Positions 44,591 through 56,500 of a stretch of DNA of 64,000 nt are shown in pieces. The position numbers and the translations under genes are program-made. Within the stretch, counting starts at the first letter, position 1. Every line of letters starts with the position of its first letter. The notes beneath the pieces were generated by a model. It did not search any database. It was given only the letters and a program-made list of their open reading frames with translations, and was not told the origin of the DNA. Source of the stretch: Struthio camelus (lineage: Eukaryota; Chordata; Aves; Struthioniformes; Struthionidae); contig NC_090964.1 of assembly GCF_040807025.1 (NCBI RefSeq), positions 5,766,001 to 5,830,000 of the forward strand, in the 5' to 3' direction.

Positions 44591-45000
44591 ACTTTAATCC
44601 ATTCCCCCCCCCCACCAAACCTTGCCCTCGGCTCCCCCCGCGGCGAAGCGACCCGGAGGAGAGCGCAGCGGCGGCGACGTCCAGGCAGCCCCGGCGTGAG
44701 GAGAGCCCCGGCCCTGCCGCCGCCGCCGCCGCCGCCGCCGCCGTCACGCTCAAACGGCGGACGAGGGCCGGGAGACAAGGAGTCGGAGACCAGCAGGAGT
44801 AATACACGGCTTGACGTCAACCAGAAAAAAATAACGCTAGGTTTTTATCCGCCTCGTTTATTTTAGCCGGCGGGGAAGCGCGAGGAGCCCTGGGGGACGC
44901 GCCGCCTGTCACGGAACGTTCCGGAACGGCCGCTCCTGCCCCCCCCCCCCCCCCCCGAAACCTAACGGCGCTTGTCCGGCGCCGAAAGTACGTTCGCTAA
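44590..45000. promoter_or_regulatory. Orphan CpG island with CRE and heat-shock element
   Basis: CpG-dense block about 1.1-1.5 kb upstream of the SRSF4 start. Contains (CCG)9 at about 44716-44743, a perfect CRE TGACGTCA at 44812-44819, a perfect three-pentamer heat-shock element GGAACGTTCCGGAAC at 44913-44927 and an 18-base C run at 44939-44956. It could be a distal SRSF4 promoter or enhancer or the promoter of an unrecognised transcript. No coding exon supported. Confidence 0.5.
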
Positions 45001-45209
45001 TCCGGCTGCTTCCTTCGAACATGTGCGATTTGTTTTGTTTTTTTAAGGTGCTGATTTATAAGTTGAAATATTGCCGCGTTTTTGGCGCCATTCAGCGATG
45101 GGTGAAAAGCCCGCTGAAGCCAAACGGAGGTTTTCTGCTCGCGTTAGGGGCCCTTGCCTCAGGCCTCAATCCCACCTGATGTATCCGCAGAAATCTAAGC
45201 GGCCCCCCC

Positions 45210-45860
45210 ACCCCCGTGTCCATATGGGGAAGGGGGACCCCAGAGGCCCCCTGCTACTTGGGGGGACCCCCTAAGCACCCTGGCACATGTGGGACCCCCA
45301 TCAGCACCCTACGTTTGGGGAAGGGGGACCCATAGGTTCCCCCCCATAGGGGAAAGGGTTAATACCCTGCATAGGGGGAAGGGGTCTCTGTAAGTCCCCT
45401 GCTATATAGGGGACCCCCATAAGCACCCCAGCATATGGGGAACCCTCACAGTGCCCTGCATAAGGAAAGGGGGGGCCCATAAGTCCCCCCCATATGGGGA
45501 AAGGGGATCCCCATAAGTGCCCTGCATATAGGAAAGGGGGATCCCCGTTCATGCCCTACATATGGGGAAGGGGACCCCATCAGTGCCCCCCTATGGGAAG
45601 GGGGACCCCTATTAATACCTTGTATAGAGTGAAGGGGACTTCCATGAGTGCCCCCCTATGGGGAGGGGGACCCCCATTAATACCTTGTAATACCCCCATC
45701 AGTGCCCCACATGGGGAAAGGGGACCCCACAAGCCCCCCGCACCCCGGCACATGTGAGAAGGCCAGCAGCGCCCTACGCTTAGGGAAAGGGGGACCCCAT
45801 CACTCCCCCGCCATGGGCAACGGTCATAAGCCCCGGCACACGGGGCCCCCGCCTGGGCCC
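45210..45860. repeat. G-rich minisatellite upstream of SRSF4
   Basis: About 15 degenerate units of roughly 35-45 bases around the pattern CATATGGGGAAGGGGGACCCC followed by ATNAGTGCCCTGC. Many GGGG/CCCC runs that could form hairpins or quadruplexes. Ends about 235 bases before the SRSF4 start codon, abutting its core promoter. Confidence 0.88.
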
Positions 45861-46094
45861 TGTAGGTGGGGCCCACCAGCGGCGCGGCCGCTTTAAGAGG
45901 CTCGAGGCCGGGCAGGGAGGCGGGGCTGTAGGCGGTGCTTCGCCGTGACGTCCCGTCCCCTCCCGCTCGCTTCTCCTTCCTTCCTCCCCTCCCCTCCCCG
46001 CCCCGCGCGGCGCCGGGGTGACGTCGCACCCGGCGCCCCGCCCCTCGGCGCGCGCGTTCGGCCGCCCCGCCCCGCCCGCCCGCCGCCGGGCGCC
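45861..46094 (+). promoter_or_regulatory. SRSF4: SRSF4 promoter and 5'UTR
   Basis: CpG-rich, with CRE-like sites TGACGTC at 45946-45952 and TGACGTCG at 46019-46026. A long pyrimidine tract (about 45968-46003) between them is a typical start region for housekeeping genes. No TATA box. The transcription start is inferred, not seen. Confidence 0.55.
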
Positions 46095-46201
46095 ATGCCG
46101 CGGGTCTACATCGGCCGCCTCAGCTACCAGGCGCGCGAGCGGGACGTGGAGCGTTTCTTCAAGGGCTACGGCAAGATCCTCGAGGTGGACCTCAAGAACG
46201 G
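46095..46201 (+). CDS. SRSF4: SRSF4 coding exon 1
   Basis: Encodes [20 protein letters not shown] and [15 protein letters not shown], the first half of RRM1; donor GTGAGC. 107 bp. Start context GCCATGC. Confidence 0.97.
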
Positions 46202-49200
46202 GTGAGCCCGGCCGGCCCGGCCCCCCGCCGCCCGCCCGCCCGCCCGCCGCCGGAGCGCGGCCCGGCCCCGCTGCGCAGGCGCCGGCCGCTGACGGGAGCG
46301 GGCGGGGGGCAGGACGCCTGGGTCCCTTTGAGGGGCGGGGGGAGGACGCTTGGGGCAGAGGGCGAGGTCCCTAGCGGGGACGGGGCGCCTGGGCCCCCCT
46401 GGTTGGGGGGGGAGGGGGTAGGACGCCTGGGTCTCCTGGTGGGGGGGGGGGCTCAGGACGCCTGGGTCCCCTTGGGGGCGGGGGGGGGGCCTCAGGACGC
46501 CTGGGTCCCGCAGGGGTGGGGGGGGGGGCGGAACGTCTAGGTCTCCATGGCAGCGTTTGGAGGCAGGACGCCTGGGCCCCCGCTTCAGTGTTCGGGTGGG
46601 GGGGGGGGCAGGACGCCTGGGTCCCCTTGGCGATGGGGGGAGGGGGGAACGCCTGGGTCTCCATGGGAACGTTTGGGTGGGGGGTGTAGGGGTTCCCTTG
46701 GGGCTGGAGGGGAGCAGGGTGCTTGGGTCCCCACCTTGCTGGAGGCAGGGAGACAGCAAGCTGAGGTCCCCTTGGGGGGGGGGTCGGGGCAGCTGGGTCT
46801 CTGGCAGGGTTTGGGGTGGGATGGGCAGGATGCCTGGGTCCCCACCTGATCTCTGAGGGAGATGGTGTCTCCTGTGGTGGTTCCCCTGCTGTCCTGCCCC
46901 ACACACTGGCCCTTCCTTGCTCTGCAGCTGGAGGTGAGCACCCATGGGTGAGCCTGGCCACACCCTGGGATAGAGCCACTTCCCCCCCCCCCCCCCAACA
47001 TCCCCAATTCCACTGCAGCAGGTGCTGAGACCCACGCTTGCAGGGTCACCCACGGGTGCTGTTGCACTCATGGACAAGTACCTGCCTAGCTTTGCTAGTG
47101 GGTGCCTGTTAGTGTTGAGTTCAGGGAGTAGCGGCCCTCGAGGGTATTCGCAACCAGGAGCGGGGCAGGTGGGATGGGATCAGTCCGTAGCAACTGGTGT
47201 GGGTGAACTTCCCCCAAAGTAATGCTGAAATCTTAATATAATGTGTGCTTATACGTGTGTGCCGTTCTAGTGACTGATGTCTTGCTGTACCTAGATGGTT
47301 TTGGATCCTGCTCCACCAGGACTTGCCCAAGACATTCAAGTATGGATTTTCAAGAGAAAACAAATTGCGATTTTCCAACACTTAAGCCACCAGCCTAACA
47401 AGTGTTGGCATTTTTACTTTACAAGAAACCCAACTTGAAGTCTTGCTTTAGGGAGACTGAGTGGAATACGGATTTTGTTACTAGCCAGAACAGCCAATTA
47501 CTGTTTCCGCTTTAGAAGCGGAGAAGAGGAATCTCTTACAAAAGTTAGTCCTTTAGGGCAGAAAAAGGCTCGTTTTGTTTTAACGTTGTTTTTACTGGCA
47601 GGTTGATGTATACCAAGTTTATAAGGTGAATAAAAGCTATTCTTAAAACAAACAGGTGTGCATGTGTCAGTGTTTTATCCAACACAGCTTCAGGTAGGAT
47701 TGAAGATTGCTGGTAGCTGAAATACTTGAGGGTTCTGTGTGCCGGTTCCAGTCTGTGCCCATGAGGGTGTTCTGTGCTGTTAGTTTTCCTGTTGTGGTAT
47801 AAAAGTGCCAAATGAAAGAGAAATACTTCAGACAGTTGTTTAAAAAAAAACCAAACTTTATTAGCAGCTGTTTAAAAATTGCCAAATGACATGACTGATG
47901 CCGTTAACAGACTTATTTTCCTGCTTTACTGAAATCTATCTATTATTGACCAGACCTATGCTCCAAGCTCAGCTTTTGGAAGTCGCCGTTTGCGGGGACG
48001 AGGTGTGGATGCAGGAGGCTGCTTGTGTGTGTGCGTGCTTGAGACTGGCCCAGACTTGGAGTGTCAGACTTCTAGGTTCTTAAATGTGACTTGCACCTGG
48101 GACGTGGAGTGGAGAAGGAGGACGCAGCTGACCTGGATCTAAAATTTAGGTGCTCTGAACCTGAAGCAGAAATGACTTCAGCTCTGAAACAAAGCATAAC
48201 TTCACTTGGGGGAGACAAGAGTTCAGAAGTTACAGATAGCCACAGGAATAGAGGCAACTTAGAGTTGTATGATTGAGTTGTCATTCACCTTGCTGTTTGC
48301 TATTTCTATAGTGAATTGCTTCAGCTGTGAGTTAAATGGAGCTTAGTGTATATTTCTTGGGATTAACTCGAAAATTTAGTTCCTTTTGAGTTGTGTATTC
48401 TGAAATGTTTTCAACAAGCTATTGTTGGTTTGTAGTTAAAGTTCCAGTTTAACAAAAATCTACTTTAAAAACTCAGATTGTATGTCTCTCTCCTTGGGAT
48501 AATCTCGCACTGCAGTTTTGTCGAGGTGCTTTACAGTTTGCTTTGTTTATTCTCTGATCCTTTCTCCACAACTTATTTTTAGCAGTGCTTAGCAAATGAT
48601 TAAAAATTACTGCACAGTGTGTGACTTGAAGAGATTCTTTCAGCTCTTTCTAGGAAGTGTGGGTTATCTTAAATGTTCAGCCTGAAGGAGATTAGCTGTT
48701 CAGTATTTTAGCAGTTGGTGAAGTTAAGCTGAAAGCTTGAGCAAGAGAATGAAAGTGGAATGTGTCCTAAAAGCCTAGCTTGGGTCTTGATTGCTGGTAA
48801 TTATAATTTACAGCTTGCAATTCAAAGACTTAAAGCAATGTTTACCTGAGAGAAGAATGGGAAAATAAAAATCCAGTTTTTGTAGGATTCTCTATTTCAA
48901 TTGCCACTTCCAATTGTGTGCTCTTAGTTTTCATGTTTTGCTTGTTCCTGCTCAGAACTGTATTGATAGCTGGAGCCACGCGTGGCCATAATATATGTAT
49001 TAGGTGACCAGAAAATTGGACATTCCAGCCTGCTTTTTTTTATCTTCTAAAAACATGCTAAAAGCCAACAGTAATAATTCTAAGAGCTGGAAGCTTTCAT
49101 TTATGGTGAAACCAATTTGCAGTCTCAGCAGCTTAAGCAATCTTTTTGCCTATTTACTTATCTACCTTCCATCACTCTGACTTTCAAAAATTTGTGGCTT

Positions 49201-50963
49201 CATCCTCTAAAATCTTTGCAAGATGAAGGGATGTACTTTCTCCAACAAATTAAGGAACACAGATCAAAGCCAAAAGCTTCAAGTGTCAGTTCTTTCTTCT
49301 AGCTAGGTTCAAAATTTGTGTTTATTGCTTAAGGGGAAGTGGTTTGATTTCCCTCACCCCCCCCCCCCCAGGTATTTACTGCCCATTAACTTCAGTGAGA
49401 GTGACTGGCATCGAATGCCTTTGAAATTGGAGATATAGTGTATTAATACCTAGTATACCTAGGTGATAGATTTCCTTTTTTTTTTAATTTTAATTCCAGT
49501 AGCCTCTATGGATTTTCTTGCTTTACTAATATTGCTGTGCATAAGGTGAAACTTTCATCTGTTTTGCCTTAAATAGAGCATTCGGTTTTGCTAGAAGACC
49601 GAAGAGACTCTCAGATGTTTGTTGTCACTATGGAAACTTAAATATTGCTACCAAAAAATTCATGACTGGATCTTAAATATATTCCAAAGCGGTAACTTCA
49701 GTAACTTGTTTAAATGAGCATTAAGTTTCAAGTGGCCCAAAGATGCTTTTCCTCGATAAGCTCACCTTTCCGATCAGAGCGTAGGTGAGTACAGCTCAAA
49801 AGGTGGCCTTCCTCAGACCAAATGACTTGCGAGGAGTTCACTCTTTAACCTTTTGAGCCCTTTTAGGGCTGGAAGCGTTGTGTTCCTTATTCCAAATGAG
49901 GCCAAAGCCAGGAATCACGTGTGCGTGCATTTGCGCTTGGGTGGCTGCTCCTGTTGGTGGGTGCTGCCACCTGATTCCTCTCCTTCCAGAGGTGCTGGAG
50001 GGAGGAGGAGGTGTGGAGAGCTGAGTTCATTTTTGTAGCGTCTCTCCGTATGACTGTAAAATAGAATTAAGAAGGCTGTCAAGCTTGCGCTTTCTTGAGA
50101 AGAAAGTGGGACAGTACTTTAGGTAGGTCTCTTATTCTAAGAACATGTGAAATGCCAGTTGAGGCACTGGCCAGGCTCAGCCAGGCTGTGGACTGCCACT
50201 GCTCCTCTCCGTTTCATGGATTTTTTTTGCTTACGTTGGTGAAGGGACAATGGTTTTCAGTGAGTGGGCTTCATGCTTTAGGGCTCCACCAGTTCTCCAG
50301 CACCAGCCATTCGTAAGTATTGGAAAAACTTTGGCACCTTGTGAATGCCGTAGAAAAGGACTTTTGTGCTGGCTCTTGGCACGCCGGCACAGAGAGGAGT
50401 GTGCTGAGCCAGCAGGGAAGAACCCTGTGGCCTTAGGCGCCTTTGTACGTGGGGGAGCGGCTAAAAGGAGAAGAACACCAACTTTTTTTTCCTTTTATTT
50501 AGGGCATCGTGCAGTTTTAGAAGATTACATTTTTTTCCCTTCATTTCTGACTTAATCTCCCAAAAGGTGTTTTTTCTGTTTTGGTCTGCTAGAATTGCTT
50601 GGAATAAGGGCATATAGTCTTGTGGGTTTTTTCCTTTTTTGATACACAAACAGAAAATGGTGTAGCTTCACATTATCTGAAGTAAATTGCATTGACATTT
50701 TTAGTAAGTAGTTTTATGCCACATGTGAAGTAGTAATAGTAGATATTTAAAAGAAGATTTACTTGTACTACCATCATCAGGTTCAGATTGCTGTAGTTAA
50801 GGCTGTGTCAGCAACTGTGGCTTTCTGGGGTATAAAAGTACGCTTCTAAACGTTTTTGATTCATGTTTATAGATCATATGGTGCAATATTATATGTATTT
50901 AACAAAGGTGGGTCACAATTGCATTCATATCTGGGCTGTAGGGGTATGTATGTGGTGTGGTGT

Positions 50964-50996
<33 letters not shown>

Positions 50997-53470
50997 TATT
51001 TGAAAGCAGATGCTCTTTTGAGGTTTGCGTAAGCTTGCTAGGAGTGTTTTAACAAACCCCTGAAGTTCCTTGTTGTAACTTCTCATTTTTCCTTCCTGTC
51101 ACAGTGATGTCTTATTCCAGGACTACTTGCATTCTGTGTATTCCCACATGAGAGGGGTTAACGGTGTAGGATAAATGTTAAGTATTCCCTTTTGGAGCGA
51201 GTGGAAAGAAGAAGACAAAGCTAACGCCATCTATCAAGATTTAGTCAGGCTAAATCTGCTCTCTAGAGCCTCTTGGGAGAGTTTCATGGAAAACTCCTGT
51301 GCGTGAATTTGCATGAATTTGTAGGTGTTTTGCTTGAAGCCAGCTCTGGAGCAGTACCTAACCTACCGCTTGGTCAGCCATGTGCTGCTGCGGGCGCCCT
51401 GTTTTGTCTGGTTTAACACTGCGCTCTGGTGAAATTTCGATATTCCTCTGTTACGCTAGCTTCATCTCTTCATCCCTAGAACGCTATTGTCTTGCAAATG
51501 AGTGACTGGTGCAATACCAGACACTTCACCTTGTGCGTAATAGCCCCTGTGGTGAGATCCTCTTTAAATATGAGAGGATGTTTGCTCTGTTTTGGGGAGT
51601 GGAAGGAGGAGGAAAAAAGTTCCTATTGTACTTCTGAATTGAAAACTGTTGGAGTTTTACAATGGCTGTCATTGTTTCAGTTGTTATTAGTCAATCACAC
51701 TTGTTTCTTTCACCAAACTACAGCACTTGCATGAGAAAGCAGCTGCCTTGTGTAGTGTGTGGATATATTCTTAGTTAATAAATGTAACATTACATAGCGA
51801 AGGTTGCTGAGGCAGTGAAAATGCTTAAAAATGAAGTGACCTAAAAGGGGAGGTCAGCATTCTTGTGTAATGGATTTGCTTTTATGGATCACTTAAAACA
51901 CCAGTACTCACAAAAATGGTCCTCCTCTACTTGCTTGTGAAGACCTGAGTTCAGGATTGCGTTTGCTCTACAGCAACCAGAGATGTTGCAGCCAGCTGAA
52001 AAGAGACTCCCAATGCTGTGCAGGGCTGTGATAGCATCAGTTATTGCATGGGAGACTCTGAAGCCTGAATTTGGGTCTTGGCAGGTAAGTGAAGGACAAG
52101 TGGATTTCAACTGCAGGTAAACTCGGTCTGGACCCTGATTAACAGCATTCTGATGTTCTCTGTCCTTTTCTCTGGCCCATTTGGATAATGGGCACTTATA
52201 CAATCTTTATTTTTAAAATAGGTATTTTGCTCTGGCAGTTTAGAAATTGGCAGACTTGAGTTTTGTTTCGGTGCTGCTGTAGATTTGCTCGGCAACTGTA
52301 GGCAAGTCACCAGCTTGTCCCTGAGCACCAGCTGTAAGACACGTTATTTAAAAACCTATGTTCAGTCTTTTGAGATCTCTAGTCAGTAGAGATTAGGTAC
52401 TTGCAGCAGCCTGACCCCTTCTCTGATGTCTGTGACACCTCTGAGGATTAAAGAAATGCTAGCTTTAACTTTTCAGGCGAGCAGTGGTCTGCAAGCCTTG
52501 CGTATGTCTCTGTTATTTTCATTTGGTAATAGGAAACTGATTCAAAACCATTCATTTGTATGTTAAGAAAGTGTTACATTTTTTGAATTTGCATCCTTCA
52601 TCGTGCGCTTTGTCTGCCTGCGTTTCCAAAGTATTGAAGCAAGGCTAGTGCAACTTAGTTTTAAAACACGGGCCAATGCGTTGTCTGATCTTCTAGACCT
52701 GCACCCTCTGCTGCCATGCAAGGCCTCTTGGCCTTGGGTGGACCCTTTGTTCACCCTGGGAACTTGTTCCTGGCTATGGTTGCTGGATTTTCTTATGTCA
52801 GTAAATGAAGGTTTGGACTTGCCACGTTCTCTGAAATGCTGGGATTTTAGGAGCCTGGTGGACATAAAGCGCTCTCTCAGCGGTGTATGGGAAGCTGCAA
52901 GTATCTCAACAGGTTTAAGATCTGTCCTGTTGAATGTAGCTGCTTTTCATATCCAAATCATCAGTATTGTCCACAGTCAAGAATAAAATGAGTTTCTGAT
53001 TAAAACAAACAAAAAACCCTTTTCCTGACCCACCTTAACATTTTCTTTTTTTGTGAGACCTTCCAAGCAGGGCGTGCAGGACACTTGCAAACGCGTATTC
53101 CACTAAAAGTGTAGGAACTAAGGTGGCTTCCTAACATACGTAGTCTATCAGCCAGGAATGGAAAGCAGGGCTAAATCCTAATCCACTGAGCATATATCCT
53201 GTAATATCTGTCAAATGCTACTTCAGCCTAACTGTAGTCAGCAAACGTACTGAAGAAAGAAGCACAGCATCATATTTAGCAGGTGAGTGAGTGGGGTATG
53301 GTGCTCAGTGAGCTTGAACCCTCAGCCAGCCTTCAAGAGGTCGCAACTGATGTTCGCCTAAAGGACAGCACAGAGAGGTTCCCCCTTGGAGAGCTGCAGA
53401 AACCTCCTCTGGGATGTGGGTTGTTTTTGAGTATAGAAAACTGAGGAGTGGTTCTTTCTGAGCAGTTGTT

Positions 53471-53510
<40 letters not shown>

Positions 53511-56500
53511 GGTATGGCTTTGTTGAATTTGACGATCTGCGAGATGCAGATGATGCTGTCTATGAGCTAAATGGTAAAGATCTTTGTGGGGAGAGAGTGA
53601 TCGTTGAGCATGCCAGAGGCCCACGTCGTGACAGCAGTTACGGTTCTGGACGCAGTAAGCACCAAAATGCATTTGTATCAGTGGCTTATTTTAAATAAAA
53701 TATGTTTTTACTTATTTTTTCTAAATAACTTTAAAAGGAAATGATATGAAGTTGTGAAGTGTTCTGTAACTGTAAATGTAACTGTTGATCTGAATATTTA
53801 TTAACTTGTCTATTGTATTAAACTATTTAATTGATAATAAACACAATTTCTTGTACCATTTTTATTATTATCACTTTATTTAACTATTTTAATGGCTTAT
53901 TTGTAATGTGATTGTTTAACATAGATTTAACAAAGACCTCAATGTTTTAATTAAGAGTCCTTTGAGGCTAAGATGACTGCCTGTTCCATTTGCTGACCTT
54001 GGGTTACCTTTCCATGAGTGGCTCTTTGACCTTTGTGGCCCTTGGCTGACCAAAAAAGGAAGCCATGTGACGACCGCAACCTTTTCCTATTAGACCTGGG
54101 TGGTGAGGATCCCAAGGGTTAGAGACAGATGAGATTAATCTGAAATAGGTGCCTGAAAATCTTTATTCATATCAGATATTCAGAAAACCTTTAAGCAATG
54201 TAAGTAACACTAGTAAACTGGCTTAAATGACTTGGTTTCTTCTTTCAAAGTTTTAAAAATTGCTTAAATTTAATTGCATGTTAACTTTAACTAATTATAA
54301 CGGTGTGTGTTGTTTTAATTATGTATTGGTATTGCAGTAATGACTTTTTAAAGTGCTTTGCATCTTTCTAACGTTTTATACAATGGGGATCTAATTTAGA
54401 CTAGAGGGTGGGTGAAGTTTTTAATGTATTCACAAACATGCGGGGCAGAACAGTTTGTGGCCGGGGTGTAGAGCGAGCCCTCCACTTCCCTAGTTGAAGT
54501 ACTGCTGTCTGCTTGTCACCTCCTAAAGGTGGATATGGTTATAGAAGAAGCGGAAGAGATAAGTACGGTCCTCCTACCCGTACAGAATACAGATTGATTG
54601 TGGAAAATTTGTCAAGCCGCTGCAGTTGGCAGGATCTTAAGGTATGGGGCCCCTTTCTTTACCCTCTCTCTATTAAGAGCACAAAGGGTAATCGGTTAGC
54701 TTCAGTTTTATCAAGAGAAACTTGTGTAGACCTGTATTCCTCACTGCAATTTGCTAAAATAAGTCTGTGTGCTCATATGCATACGAGGAGGTTGGTTTTT
54801 TTTGTAAGTAATACATTAAGTCAATATTGAAGTATTTCAGGTTTTTAGCAATTGTGCAAAATCTCTGCCAAAAGCTAAAACTTTGTCAGAGTCTGAAGGA
54901 ACGGAAAGTGATTCTCAGCAGTGGAAACACTGGCTAGCACGCTGTAGACTGCAGTACATGTGAATACGTGTGTAGGTGAAATGTTGATTCATGATTATCT
55001 GCATCATGGGTTGGAGGGGGCAGGACAGAGAGCAGAGTTCCAACAGTAGTTGCAAAGGGTAGTGTTTCCTTATCAAAACTAGCAGAAATGGTTAAAAACA
55101 CTTGTTCTTACAGGAACGCTTTCTTATATGGCTCTCTTTTAAGGATGTGTAAAATTTGTTCTAAACAAACTTTGACGTATTAGAAACTGATCTGTAATTG
55201 AATATGTAACTCTAGTCCAGGTACGTACTGAGATTCTTCAAATGTCTTTTGTTGTTAATGCTTCACACCATCAGTAGCTTGTCTTTGCTTCTGGTATTAA
55301 AAATTGTAAGTAGAGCATGGCATGATTAATCCTCTACTGGATGCGTTGCTTTTTTTGAATAGCTTTAATTCAGTGTACGTAAGATGGGAGTAGGTGGGTC
55401 AAAAATAGACTGAACCAAAATTCTGTGCAGCCTAAGTCCACAGCAGCTGAATGACAGCCCTGTCTGACAGCTTGCTTGAAGCAGGGCAGAATGTCACTTC
55501 TTGATAAACAGATGCGTTTAGTAAATGAAACGGAGCAGCCAGGTAGCATGAAGTGGGAAACTGAATTTAGCTTTTATTGCTGTGAGACTTCTTCCAGCAG
55601 AACATGAGGTGTTTTACCTAGGTGAAGGAAAAAGGGATGCCTATGCTCCTGTTGCCTATTTGAGGCCTTTGTTCATAGTAGGTCTTTAAGTTTTTCACCT
55701 TTCCGAAGTTACCTTTGAAAACGTGATTTAGAGGTCAAACACTTTCTTTAATCACTTCTGTAAGTTGAAACTTGTCACAGTCCAGAGCGTATTTGATATT
55801 AGACTTTAAATGTGAGACCTTAACTTATGGTTTAGATCAAAACTATCGACGTGGCCTTAGCTCTAATCACACAGCATCTCTGTGAAATTTTAGTGTGTTA
55901 TTTGGCTTGCTCAGAAACCTTGCCTTTAGTTCTGCAAATGCTATTTGGTTATAACCCTTGCTGGCATCAGCGTACATAGAAAAGGCTAAGTGAGCATCAT
56001 TACAGAAATAAGCAGAATCAGCTTGAAAGCCCGACTCTGGATTCGAGGCAATGGTTATTCTGTCCTCTTCCTCTAGGATTATATGCGTCAGGCAGGGGAA
56101 GTGACATATGCAGATGCACACAAAGGAAGGAAAAATGAAGGTGTGATTGAGTTCAAATCCTATTCTGACATGAAAAGAGCCCTTGAAAAGCTGGACGGGA
56201 CAGAAGTAAATGGCAGAAAGATTAGATTAGTGGAAGACAGACCTGGATCGAGACGGCGCCGCTCTTATTCCAGAAGCCGAAGCCATTCAAGGTATGTCTC
56301 TTCATAGGTAGCTGAAGTTAAATCTAACCACAATAACATGAATATATAACAGATTTCAAAATGCTTTGAAAGTGTTCCGAGTTCTCAATAAATTTAGTTT
56401 TTGAGAATTTATTATTCACCTGCAAGTAACCAAGGAGAACGAAGCCGCCTTTTGGAGTTGTTGTCCTTAGTGAATGTGTGCATCTGATAGCTGAACATCA

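Larger units (their letters stand above)
46202..53511 (+). other. SRSF4: SRSF4 intron 1
   Basis: 7.3 kb. Begins with a G-rich minisatellite, then becomes AT-rich. Contains a 29-base T run (50966-50994), a possible MIR remnant (52255-52330) and a terminal (TC)n tract. No further exon recognised. Confidence 0.85.
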
